Source: Eucommia ulmoides
Lineage: Eukaryota; Streptophyta; Magnoliopsida; Garryales; Eucommiaceae
DNA length: 64,000 bases
Reading direction: 5' to 3'
Assembly (NCBI GenBank): GCA_016647705.1
Contig: CM028338.1
Location: 25,555,077 to 25,619,076 of the forward strand
In this document: positions 1-10,956 of the stretch, in pieces
How the letters are laid out: every line of letters starts with the position of its first letter
Numbering within the stretch: position 1 is the stretch's first letter
Translations under genes and position numbers: made by a program
Notes under the pieces: model-generated
What the model saw: the letters and a program-made list of their open reading frames with translations, nothing else
Told to the model about the DNA's origin: nothing
Databases searched by the model: none

Positions 1-1650
1 ATTGCTCTCTCACTACCTCTCCCGAGCGTCAAGTGAGAGAATATATAAACACTTCAATACTGATATCTCTATCTAGTATTTAGGTGAAAACATTCGTTAA
101 ATATGACCTTATAGATTACGCAAGCTCCAAATATCTCCCAATCTATTAAAGCTCACGTTGTGTTTAATCTAAGTCCGAAACCGAGATTTCCTCTCCCGAG
201 TATCAAATCCCAAGTTCTCAATTCAACCAAAATACCATGTGAAGGCATAAATTGGAAGCATTAAGAAGGCAAACACAATTGAATAGAAAACCTAGTTGGT
301 AAATCTAGAACTCAATCACTTCCCGATTTCATAAAATTCTAAATTTCCAACTAGATTACTTAGGTGTTGATTTTCTCCCGAACTCACAACAACCTGAATT
401 ATAGACTCCCAATTCTGGTTACGAATTCAATCTCTTCCGAGTATAAAATTCACAACCTAAAATCGTCTAACTCATTGGTCACATGAATCAAACACATTAA
501 GCCTAAGAGATGCATAAAATAGAATTAAAACTAACAATTAGCAAAATATTATAAATATGGTTCAAACGAGACTATATCAAGCCCTAGATAAAATTACATA
601 CTCAACATAGATAAATCCATAACTAATATTATCAAGAATTTCATAAATGTAAACATGTTTGATACAATATTACAAATACAAAATTCAAACAATATTAGGG
701 ATACGAGAAAGGAAGAGAAAATTTTATTGTGAGATTGAGCTCCAATTCTTCAACCTCAAATGCCTCAAATGGTGTTTTCTTCCCAAATATCACGTGCAAA
801 TTTCCACACCATAGGATGTTTCTTGCCCAAAATTACCAAAAATCTGATATTTGCTCTCCCAAAATTGCCTCCCTTGTGCATTGAGGCATAAAGAGGAATT
901 TATAGGGTTGAAAATTAGGGGTTTGGGGGTTTCCAGGCCGATAGGAGTGCACTGTAGTGGGGTTTTGCGCGTTGTAGTGTGCTATGGGAAGTAGGGAACT
1001 CAGAAACGCTGATGAGAACGCGCTACAGTGTGCTCAAATTCGTGCTGTAGCTCGCTTTGGACAGCTCCGACGCCTGGTTTGTATTTGTGCCGTAACTTTG
1101 TCATCTGAACTCTGATTGAGGTGATTTAAAAGGTTATGGAAATATAAGATGTAGATATACAACTTCTATGTTTTGAGTTTATCAAAAATCGGATTACATA
1201 GTGGTAAAAATTGGCCTTGAAATTACAACATCTACACTCATTTTGCACATGTTCTCCCATTTATTTATATTCCTATAAAACAACACAAAAACATATTAAA
1301 CTAATAAAAATTCTTGAAAGCACACAAATATTTGAATTTAAAAGTACTTGATTTGTTGGTAATAAACCACTCATCGGTAACCAACAATGATTATTTGTCT
1401 GAGGGATACATATCCAATGAAAAATAAAAATTTGGGCAATTGTATTGTCTTTTTAAGTGTTTTCTTGTGATTATTTTTGGGATGTTATGTACTGTATTTC
1501 TTATTTATTATCTTTGTTATGTGTTTTGTAATTGTCATCGTTAAACATGTTTGTTGTGTATTGTCTTTATTATGAGTTTTTCAGTAATTATGTTTAACAA
1601 TAAATAAATATGTATATATATATCTTGAAGATGGAGTAGAAAATACAACA
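1..1650. repeat. Unclassified repeat-like DNA at the window's left end
   Basis: I find no coding frame here. Short phrases built around 'ctcccgagtatcaaa' recur near 15-40, 195-215 and 425-450, and a GC-richer block lies at 940-1080. The style resembles LTR or untranslated sequence of large Tat/Ogre-type gypsy elements read on the - strand, but I see no paired terminal repeat, primer binding site or target duplication. The stretch 1400-1650 is plain AT-rich DNA directly flanking the next element. The class is uncertain. Confidence 0.3.
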
Positions 1651-1655
1651 AACAT

Positions 1656-2428
1656 TGTTGGTGTATAAAAATAGTAAACACTCCGAATATGGTCCAGTCA
1701 GATGACAGGTGGGTCCTCTTACTGAGGTGGAGTTGTCGGTTAAAAATTCTTCACATGAGCTGTGCTAGGTCTTGGGAGGACTCGCCTACTGTGCCCAGAG
1801 TCTTGCTCCTCAGTAAGTAGTACCTGCAAAAGGCTCAAACCTAGATTTTCCCGGTGAAGCCCCTCCGGCGTGATAGTTAGTGCTCAGAGAGAAAATGTAT
1901 AGTAATGCGTTAAGTAAGCAAGTGAAGTCAATGCATACGTGTCATAAAGCGTACCTTGGGCTTGCATAGCCCCTTATATATATAGGCATTGGAGATGATT
2001 AGTCGGACCTAAACACGGTTAATTAGTCAAAACCCTATGTTTAGCCGATAATCTGGGGCATTTAGGAGATAATCACTGGGCTTGGGCTTTTGGGCCTATT
2101 TGGCAAAGCTTGCGGGCCTTTGTTAGGCCTGTGGTGGAAACCTAGTGGAGATCCTTAGAGTCCTGGAGAAGAAACGAGCTGAAATGAGGAGTCGTTCGAG
2201 GTGAACGATGGAGTCCCTGAAATTAACCTTCCAAAGCACGGTGCATAGCTCAGAACGGCACATCCCTATGGGGCTCTTCGCTCATCCTTAGGTGCAAATG
2301 ATATTCTAGGGAGCAGCCGTGGTCGGCGTATGACGTTATGAATTCTGGAATGCGTCTTTGTCACTGCAAGAACGGATATGTGGTTGGATCCCAAGTGCAC
2401 TCAATGGTGCCCAAAAATACCCTCATCA
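1656..2428 (-). repeat. 3' LTR of the LARD-like element
   Basis: This copy begins TGTTGGTGTATAAA and ends CTCATCA on the + strand. It aligns along its length with 9638-10300; shared blocks include 'atggtccagtc', 'gtagtacctgca' and 'gtatagtaatg'. It is about 110 bp longer, mainly because the other copy has lost segments around the 'agtcggacctaaacacgg' stretch. Many substitutions separate the two copies, so the insertion is old. Confidence 0.85.
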
Positions 2429-3137
2429 GTTGCCCCCTGACCTTGTGTGGCGAGGGAAGCGAGATGGTCAAGGTTATCAATTTCTGGCTGAAATGGATGT
2501 CCTGAGACTTAGAAATACGAGAAACTTCTTTAGTTGACATTTTTTTTTTTCAAGAGTTAGCTTTTTCTTGAGGAGCTTACTTGAAATAGGCTTCGTACGA
2601 TCAGGGACCAGGGTCAAGTAGTATGGCAGGGCGACCCCAAATTTCTTCGATATTTTAGGTGACACTTTTTCAAGAGTTGACTTTTTTTGGGGAGCAAATT
2701 TGAAATAGGCCCCTATACAGCCGGGGTCTAGGGTCAAGTAGCACGACAGCACGACCTCGAATTTATTCGATTTTTAGGGCAGCGTTTTTCCTATAGTTGA
2801 ACTTTTTTAGAGGATCTAATTTAAAATAGGCTCCCAAACGGCCAGGGTCCGGGGTCAGGTAGGGCGACCTTGAATTTCTCTATTTTCAGGGAGACACACG
2901 TTTATCGTGAACAAGCCCTGAGCACGGATTGACCTTTACCGTGGAGAAAATATAAGTGAGCTCTAGGGGGTGTGCGCCAAGAACAGGTAGGGGGCAAGGC
3001 GGTGCACCCCTCAGGGGTGCCTAAGCACCTATCCAGTTAGTCGCTTGACCGAGAGTGTGTTGGCTAAAGGGGGCAAGCCACGTTGGCCACAAAAAGGGGC
3101 AGCATAACGTTGGCCCCCTTTGGGGGCCAGCTTCATT
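2429..3137 (-). repeat. Internal region of the LARD-like element with ~115-bp direct repeats
   Basis: No intact gene is present. Between about 2550 and 2880 a unit of roughly 115-120 bp recurs about three times. Each copy carries a 'caagagtt(a/g)(g/a)cttttt' block, a 'tgaaataggc' block and a 'ccagggtc(a/c)agtag' block, so this is a short degenerate tandem array. The 91-residue reading frame on the - strand at 2477-2752 simply runs through the array and is not a convincing gene. Confidence 0.5.
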
Positions 3138-3955
3138 TGTAACGACCCGATCTCCTTTGACCGCCACTCAATTTCTTACTTTATTACGGAGAAGTAAAGG
3201 TAAAATACCAACTAATCTGACACGTAATGTATTGCCATCTATTTACAACGGCAACAACTATAAGTATGCCAATAATAATTAATACCAAATAATTTGGCCA
3301 AATTTTACAACAGTTAATAATAAATACAATTTTTTACATAAGTAAATCCAAATTCAAATATAACATTTGGCATAACACTTTTTTCATAGATTCTGCAATA
3401 AATACTGTGTGGAGGTAAGTCAACGCTTAGTAGAATTTTAATCTCTTCAATATAGGTATCCAACCAAATCCAACAAATAACACGGAGGTATATTCCTCAC
3501 GTAATTGTCACATAATACCTAATCATAATTACTCCATGCAAATTATCAAATATAATTAAACAACTATTATGACAAATTATATTGGAGAAGTTAAACATAA
3601 ATATTAAAAAAGTTAAGAATTCTACCTAAAATCCATGACATAAAATATTCCTCTACTTCTCCTTCTCTTCTTTTTTCTCCTTATTTTCTCTTCTTCCTAT
3701 TCTTCATTATCTTCATCTCTTCTTCTATTGGATTTCCCCAACACATGAACACAAAATCTCTCACCCTCATAAATATAAAGATAAACAAGTCTTATCCTAC
3801 TTCTTTTTTCTTTCTTTTTCTCTTTTAATTATTTATTTCATTTCTTTCTTTTATGTTGGATGTATACTTGGAAGACATTTAGTTTGTCTTGATCACCTCT
3901 TATGATAATGACAAATGATAATGCATAGTTACTATTCATTAATTTTACACCCATA

Positions 3956-4012
<57 letters not shown>

Positions 4013-4883
4013 ATCTAATAATTACACTTATAACTTCAAAAATTGTCAAATATTATTTCACTTCTATTTTTCTCCCTCTCTCTATTTTCACACACACACA
4101 TATATATATAGTAATTATGATTAATTATTAAATTTTATCTTTTTCTTTTATCTCATTCTTTAGTCTTTTCTCCTTGATTTATTCATGATAGAAATTCCAC
4201 TTCTTCTCTATCTATCTATCTATATACAAAATTAATATGATCAACTTCTCTATCTATCTATATCCCACTCTCTCTCTCTATATGTGTGTGTGTGTTAATA
4301 TTCACTAATAATTATTTGTCTTTTTCTTTTCTTTATCTTCCTTATTCTATTTTGGTTGAAATACACTCATTACCCACAATATCCCACACAAACACACCCA
4401 ACACACATATATAGATATATGCATATATATATAGTAATATAATATATCATGTAATACATATAATAATTAGTAGGGTCACTATTTTATAAAATAATATATA
4501 TATATACATATATTATAAGTTTGGTCCCTATCATTTTTCATTTTTATCAATTCCCACCATTCTACCCATTCCCACAATTCATTATTTCACATTTCCTTTC
4601 ATTCCCACCATTCCACCAATTCCCACTTTAATAAATTATTAGGAGTTACTATTCATTATTTTATTACAAAAATACATTTTTTATCCCTATTAATATTTAC
4701 TAATACCTTATACTTTTCAAAATATGCATAATAATTCCAAAAATATTTAAATTCTTTTTCTTCCTTCTTCTTTTCAATATAAAATACACACCATCTCTTT
4801 ACACCTTCACTACTAAATAAAGTATAATTATACTTTTTACCCCATAGTTTATATCATATAATTCAATCTATGATCAATCCATC

Positions 4884-4919
<36 letters not shown>

Positions 4920-5144
4920 CTCTTTTCAATCCATTACCAATCCACATAAGGATTTAATAATTACATATGTAACCCTTTGGATAATTAATTATACATATAG
5001 CCCCAATAAAATTAGACTTATAGCCTAAATATTTATAAATATTTATTCACACCCTAGAATTTCTATAATATTTCAAAAAATGTCAAAAGTATTTAACTTA
5101 TATAAAATAGTATTTTCAAAAGTATAAATTTTTGAAATATTACA
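3138..5144. mobile_element. Solo LTR (~2.0 kb) nested in the LARD-like element
   Basis: The segment starts TGTAACGACCCGATC and ends GAAATATTACA, giving TG...CA ends. TGTAACG(A/C)CCCG starts and TATTACA ends are familiar from LTRs of plant chromovirus-type gypsy elements. The flanks are TCATT (3133-3137) and TCATC (5145-5149), a 5-bp target duplication with one change. Base composition shifts sharply, from mixed DNA outside to very AT-rich DNA with microsatellites inside (ATA/ATT at 3957-4012, CA/TA near 4090-4110, TA at 4887-4916). No second copy and no coding region lie beside it, as expected after LTR-LTR recombination. Confidence 0.72.
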
Positions 5145-6281
5145 TCATCGCTGACCCAAGGAAGGCAGTACTTGTTGGCCCCCTCGGGCCAACTTAGTGA
5201 TGGCCCCTTAGAGTGGCCTACATGTGGGGGGTGAGCCAAAGCCTCCACCACCTCTATCTTTTCCTGGCTGACCCCTCCAAAGGGCCAACCATCCCCTTTC
5301 CCCTTTTGGAACTTTGCCCCCTTGAATTTTTAATTTTAACTTTCTTTTTGTATCTTACCTAGCTCTTAGGCACCTTGCACCCTGGAGGCTTTGACTTTCC
5401 ACTCTAACGGTTTTTACCGTCGTAACCTTCTTGACAGGTAAGGCCTAAGGGGTGAGTGTTTTGAGCACATCAGGGCACTGCCATCTAGACCTCTGGTTGA
5501 TACATTTGGAGAAAACTCCCATCTGTGCCCTACTGGCCAGAGGTAGCACGACTGGGCAGTGGGCGCAAAATAAGATGACATTGACCAGAGAAAATGAGGC
5601 AAAGTTTTTGGATGACACTCTTAAACAATGATTATGGAGAAGGTCGACATCTAGACCCTGCCGACTAGGAGTGGTGTAGTAGGGCGGTGTCCGTCGCCAT
5701 TTAGACCCTACTGGCTAGGAGTAGCATGGCAGGGCGGTGCCCGTCAAACATGAGGGGTTCCAGTTACCAAGCACTGAGGGTGAACGCTTGGACGGCGCCC
5801 TTGGGGAGGACCACCATGACGGCTATCCACTATTTGTACTCCAATTTCTTCGCCAGCCTAGTGGGGATGAAGTTTTCAAAAATGGAGGACGGTGCCACAC
5901 ATGACAACGCCGAGCAGAAGGATGCCGGGGAGGATAGTGCTAATGAGGGGGCCCTTGAGGAGGGCGAGAATGATGTTACTTCTCCTTGTATGGATGCCCC
6001 TCGTAATGAGGGCAGGGAGGATTGAGCTCGGACCGTCGTTTTTTGAGTACTTAGGATTTTGTAGACTTATTTTCACTTATTCCTGTTTTTCTGCTTGTAA
6101 GCGGGTCAGCTTCTAAGTGGCATAGCTAGGGTACTTCAGAGTCTACTCCTTCCTCCCAACAGTTTTGCCAAGTCGTTTTCTGCTTGGTCCTATTTTCAGA
6201 GTTGTAAAATTTTGAAAAATTCTTGAAAAAACTTCTCGTTTCTACCCAGGATCATGGACCACTAGCTCTCCAGTCCGGGAC
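5145..6281. repeat. Internal LARD sequence between the two nested insertions
   Basis: This is GC-richer retrotransposon interior. Two partial copies of 'agaccctgccgactaggagt(g/a)g(t/c)' occur at about 5652-5672 and 5704-5724. A + strand frame (5726-6025, 99 codons) ends in an acidic tail rich in Asp, Glu and Ala. It runs antisense to the element and has no domain I recognise. It could be an antisense reading frame, which some plant gypsy elements carry, or chance. Confidence 0.35.
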
Positions 6282-6586
6282 CAAGGTTTTAAATTGCGGT
6301 AATGGGTTACGTAACGGTAACAGTTACGGTGTAACAATATTGGAAGTATCGGCTTGTCTGTAAGGGGAATCAGTCGTAATGGTCGTGAATTTTTTAAAAT
6401 CACCAGAACATCTTAAAAAAACTCAATAATAGTAATTGTTTTACTCATTTAACCCTAAATAAACATATTAGAATAGATATTATGGCATTTAAGGTTATAT
6501 ACAACACAATAAAGACATGAAAAAGATGAAAAAAACGTCGTACTGAACAATCATAATTAAACCTAATTATATATAATTTTGTATAC

Positions 6587-6668
<82 letters not shown>

Positions 6669-7427
6669 CACAAATTTAAATTTTTAAGTAAAAAATTTAC
6701 AAATCTATGAAAGAAATTGCAATTTGTATTAAAATTACAATAAACCTAATTACCCTAAATTAACGATAATCCTACCACTAATTATAACCCAAGTTACCAA
6801 TATGTAATTTTAATTTTTTATTAAAACATTTTGAGGATTCATATATTAATTTTAATTTAATTTTAAAAAAATTTGGGGGGTCAATTGTTATTTTAAAATA
6901 TTTTTCTTAATTTTTATACTTAAACGACATATTAGATATTTTTGTAGGGTAGTTTATGTATTTTGTTATAAGGACAAAAAATCATTAAAGATATTTTGTT
7001 ATCTCTCTTCAGTTTCTTATCAATCTCTTGTCATGTGAACAAAATTAGAAGCTCCTTTCGAATGAGAGCAATGAAAGCAAACAAACTTGTGCGAACTTCG
7101 AAAGCTTCGAAGAAGAAGAAAAAATTGAAAATTGAATTCGAAGGAGAAATTAAAGAAGAAATCGAAGGAGAAGGAGAAGATTCAATCTTTCAAACAAACA
7201 AAGGTAGCTCACACGGCAACAACAAATTGAATAAAGCTGGAAAAACTAGCTGTAGCGGCTGTTACACTCTCTGTAACGATAGTAATAACCATTAAATGAC
7301 CGTATCGGTTAGTATCGGCTCAATACGCTGTGAATCGGCACCAGCCTCTAAGAATCAGCCTATAACGATATCAGACATGTGATTTTTCGTTACGTATCGG
7401 CCATTACGGCCGATACTTAAAACCATG
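6282..7427. mobile_element. Non-autonomous hAT-like element, 8-bp target duplication
   Basis: The ends are CAAGGTTTTAAATT on the left and, reversed, CATGGTTTTAAGTATCGG on the right. The flanks TCCGGGAC (6274-6281) and TTCGGGAC (7428-7435) match at 7 of 8 positions, the length expected for the hAT superfamily. Subterminal motifs such as 'gttacg', 'gtaacg' and 'atcggc' repeat near both ends in inverted orientation. A (TA)n run lies at about 6590-6665. No transposase is present. An exon-like reading frame lies at 7062-7203. Confidence 0.75.
7062..7203 (+). pseudogene. Exon-like ORF inside the hAT-like element, product unknown
   Basis: From the ATG at 7062 an open frame encodes a short basic stretch (ending SKKKKKLK) followed by a Glu-rich stretch (EGEIKEEIEGEGED), and reaches a possible GT donor ('acaaag|gtagct') near 7203. 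About 60 bases of T/C-rich DNA precede it, like a 5' untranslated region. The composition differs from the AT-rich body of the element, so a captured first exon is possible. I cannot name a donor gene, and low complexity makes chance similarity likely. Confidence 0.3.
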
Positions 7428-8700
7428 TTCGGGACACAAGTTGATTGTAAAGAAATCGTGTCGTGAACTTAGGATGAGGGTTTTCCAGTGTGCTTGGTCC
7501 TTTCGGTCCGCAGGGGCGCAACGTAGTAGTTGGTCCCCCGTGGTCAGTCATCGGGGAGTTCTCCGTTGAGAAAAATCATTCGTGACACCGAGAGTTAGGA
7601 TGTTGATCTGGAGAATCATCCGCGACTTAGGGGGTCAGAATGCTATTTATCGGACATAACACATGGCACACTATACAAAACACATTCCTTATTTTGATAG
7701 GAAAAACTACAGCACTTTGTACAAACTAAAAGTTGTTCACAAAAGTGGATCATTCCTACAAAAGTTGCACTTTATCTAGTCAGCGTTCTGTGAGTGCCTG
7801 AGTGACACACCTTCTTTTGTTTCATGATTGTACGTGCCCAGACGTTTGACCCTAGCAACTTTGTACGTCTCCGGAGCTGAATCCACCGTGGATAAGGTTG
7901 ATTTTACCATCCATGCGCTTGGGATCCTCCCCGACCTCAGCCCCGGGGCGATGGACAGTTGCGGTTTCCCTTTCTTCTCTGGGCTCGAGGCTCTTCCTGT
8001 GGTTCATCCCCGTTAAGCTACTCCTGATTTCCTCTCCTAACATAGTTCCTAAGATAGCCTTTTCAGATGAGAGCTTTACTCTCTTTCTAGAGCTGGAAGC
8101 AGTTCTCTATAGAGTGGCATCGATCTTGGTGGAACTCATAGTACTTGGTCATTGACCTCCTAACCTGCTTTCTTCTCAGGGGCAGCGGAGGAGAGAAAAA
8201 GTCTTGCCCTGTGTTTTCTGCGAAGACGGTGTCCACCGAGGCCATGAGTAGGGTGAACTCTGGTTGGTGACGCCCTGGAGGAGGAAATGGCCTCTTGTCT
8301 CCAAGTAGGGGTCTGAACCTCCCTTTAGTTTGTAATCTTCTCAAGCCTTGGGCTTGATTCAAACCTTCATTCCTTTGTTCTCTCGACTTGTTTACTTATT
8401 CTCTCTCTCTTGTTGTTGCAGTATATAGGTCAGCACCATAGAATATAACCCCGCGGTCCAGAGCTTAATCAAAAGTAAGAGCAGGGTTGAAGCAGAGGTC
8501 ATAGGACAACCTCTAATACCAGAGTTTGTCAACAAAGGCATTCAGTGTTATATTCTCAGGGAGGTCGTCGCATGCATTTGCTTCTCGGTTGAAACGCTCA
8601 ATGTAGTCTCCCAAAGATTAAGTGGGCTTCTATCAAAGAGTGAAGATATAAGCCATAGTCTTTGGCCTCTACCCAAAGCAGAGAAATGAGCTAGGAACAA
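7428..8700 (-). repeat. Internal region of the LARD-like element, downstream of gag
   Basis: No intact gene is visible. Several short frames on both strands overlap without a recognisable domain. The stretch on the - strand at 8087-8362 follows the gag frame in the element's own direction and could be the decayed remainder of gag or a linker. Otherwise I see nothing in it. Confidence 0.35.
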
Positions 8701-9317
8701 CTACTCGAGCTCCTTGAAGGTGGAGATGTATGCTGGCCTCAGACCCTGGAACCAAAACCTCGTTGTACCTGTGAGAGTGATGGGAAAGGCTCTACACTGC
8801 AGAGCTACAGAGGCCACTTGCATGTCCATATGAGACTTTAACATGGACAAGTAGTCAACGAGATCTGACGTCCCATCATACGGCTTCATCTGGGAGTGAG
8901 TGGAGTACCTCGGCGCTATTTCTTCCAAAACTTCCTCCACAAAAAGTAACCTCACCTCCATAATAATACTCGGTCTTACCCGACCTCTCTGCACCTCTTA
9001 GAGGCAGTCTTCCATGTCAGCCAGGCGATACTTCACAGCCTCTCCTGCTCGAGGTTTCCCTGTACACGACTTCTCATAGCTCGGGCTACAATGTGACGGG
9101 AGGGAGATGAGTAAGAACCAACCTCATGTTCATGCCAACCTATATGATTAGACCTAGTTGGACGATGAAGAGCTCGACCATTAGGGGATACTGACAGGTC
9201 CCTTGGAACAAATTTGCAAGACGGAGGAGGTGGAGATCTTGGCATTGTCGGGGGAGGGGGGGCTCTCTTATCCCACAAGTTTAGGGTTGCGAAGCGGAGG
9301 GTCACCCTCAGGTACAT
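8701..9317 (-). pseudogene. Degenerate retrotransposon gag (Retrotrans_gag-like)
   Basis: The - strand frame 8994-8701 contains the pattern of plant Ty3/gypsy gag proteins: a KPYDGTSDLVDYL block, then MLKSHMDMQV, then CRAFPITLTGTTRFWFQGL and FKELE. The usual family form is a Y-D-G-x-x-D-P-x-x-H/Y-L motif followed by C-R-A-F-P-x-T-L and W-F-x-x-L. An overlapping upstream frame (9317-9033) is Pro/Arg-rich, as the N-terminal part of such gags often is. Frame changes between the two parts show it is not translated as one protein. It starts about 320 bp inside the 5' LTR. Confidence 0.65.
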
Positions 9318-9391
9318 GCCTATTCGAAGTGGTCATGAGAAAATTGTAGTCTTGAGGTGGCTCCTCGAATGTTGCAGTCTGGAGAGTTAGT

Positions 9392-9412
9392 CCCCCCCCC
9401 CCCCCCCCCCCC
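9392..9412. repeat. Run of 21 cytosines
   Basis: An uninterrupted C21 tract lies in the leader region of the LARD-like element, between the primer binding site and gag. On the element's strand it is G21. Its exact length is likely to vary between copies and between sequencing reads. Confidence 0.9.
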
Positions 9413-9637
9413 TAAATAGGGGCAGCAGTAGACACGCAAAAATGAGCTAAACACATGACTTGAATTTACTCATTTAGCGTTCAAAAAGATAAACCCGAGA
9501 TTTCCCCATGGCTCCTAAGGTCTATCCCGCAGCCCTAGGTGGCAGAGTGGACGATCCTCATTGGTCCTGGGGGGCAGTTATCCTCGTTGGTGATCAAAGG
9601 AAAGCTTTTTGCTTGGTTTCCATAAATGGCACCAAAC

Positions 9638-10300
9638 TGTTGGTGTATAAAAATGGTATACACCTCGAGTATGGTCCAGTCGGATAACAGATGAGTCCTC
9701 TTGCAGAGGTGGAGTCGTCGGTTGAAAATTCTTCACGTGAGCTGTGATGGGTCCTATGAAGACTGATATGTTGTACCCAGAGTCCTACTTCTCAGAAAGT
9801 AGTACCTGCAGTAGACTCAGACTGGGATTTGTCCCGATGAAGCTCCTCCAGCGTGGTCATCAGTGCTTAGAGAAAAAATGTATAGTAATGTGTTAAGTAA
9901 GCAAGTGAACTCAATACATGCGCATCATAAAGTGTACATTGGGCTTGTATAGCCCCTAATATATAAAGGCTTTGGAGATGATTAGTCGAAACCCTGTGTT
10001 TAGGAGATTATCACTAGGCTTGGGCTTTTGGGCCCATTTGGCGAAGCTCACGGGCCTTTGTCAGGCCTGTAGTGGTAACCTGGTGGAAAAAAGTGGAGAT
10101 CCGTGGAATCCAGGAAAAGAAATGAGTTGGAATGGGAAGCCGATCGAGGTGAATGACTGAGTCCCTGAAATTAGCCGTCCAGGGCATGGTGCAGAGTGTA
10201 TGGAGTTGTGGATTTCGGAATGCGTCCCTATCACTACGAGGACGGACACGTGACTGGATCCTAGGTGCTGACTCAGTGGTGCCCAAAAATACATTTATCA
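9638..10300 (-). repeat. 5' LTR of the LARD-like element
   Basis: It begins TGTTGGTGTATAAA and ends ATTTATCA on the + strand, and pairs with 1656-2428. It is shorter by about 110 bp through internal deletions near 9985 and 10195. AACAT follows immediately (10301-10305). Confidence 0.85.
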
Positions 10301-10350
10301 AACATGTACAATAATGTACAAAGAAATGTATTTACATAGAAAGCTATTGA

Positions 10351-10840
10351 TCTACCGTATATATTACTTCTCGAATAGATAAAGCATTTAAATGGGAGAT
10401 GGAGACAAATGTGTAAGATCCCGGAGAAATTCTTGAATAGTATTCGGAGTTGAAAGTTGAACCCCCTTTCAAATGTTATGCAAACCTATATGATATCCAA
10501 GAATTTATCCAGAATATTAGACACATGTCTTTATCTCTCATTCAAATGCTTTATCTATCTCAGAAGCAATATATATAGTAAATCAACAACTTTATAAAAC
10601 TACAAACATAACAAAGAAAGGGGTTTACATTCCTACAGTTAATATACCATATATATTGCTTCTGAAATGATTAAAATATTTGAATGGGAGAGGTGTTTAA
10701 CATTCCAAAGAAGTTCTTGGATAGAATACGGAGTTGAACTTTCAACTTTGTATGGTATCCAAGAATTTCTTCAGAATACTAAACACCTATCGCAATCTAA
10801 TGATTTAACTATCTCAGAAGCATATATACGGTAGATGAAC
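10351..10840. repeat. Two tandem fold-back repeats of the same family
   Basis: Unit one (about 10351-10583) and unit two (about 10645-10835) are each an inverted repeat. In unit two 'aagttcttggatag' near 10707 pairs with 'gtatccaagaatt' near 10755, and 'catatatattgcttctga' pairs with 'tcagaagcatatata' at the far end. Unit one has the same arms and the same loop side ('cggagttgaa'). Each unit would fold into a stem of roughly 90-110 bp. They may be two related MITEs or a tandem duplication of one. Confidence 0.65.
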
Positions 10841-10956
10841 AACTTTCAGTTCGGCCCTAAACTCTGGAAAAAAAAATATTTACATTCTTATAGTTAAACT
10901 ATCAACTATATAACAAACTGTGTACTGCAACCCCTACGTTAGACATTCTTCTGCCC

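Larger units (their letters stand above)
1656..10300 (-). mobile_element. Complete non-autonomous LTR retrotransposon (LARD/TR-GAG type, Ty3/gypsy-like)
   Basis: Two related long terminal repeats (1656-2428 and 9638-10300) bound the element, and AACAT is duplicated exactly on both sides (1651-1655 and 10301-10305). Read on the - strand, the right LTR is the 5' LTR. It is followed at once by a TTTGGTGCCATTTATGG-like primer binding site at about 9635-9619, a form common after LTRs of plant gypsy elements that carry only gag. A purine tract (AGGGGGCAACT on the - strand) precedes the other LTR at about 2429-2445. The only recognisable protein is a gag remnant near 8700-9310; no polymerase, integrase or RNase H is visible. 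Inside it sit a solo LTR (3138-5144) and an hAT-like element (6282-7427). Confidence 0.82.

Noticed and set aside
3915-4124. Small gene with Asn and Ile runs
   Set aside because: It is a translated ATA/ATT microsatellite inside a solo LTR.
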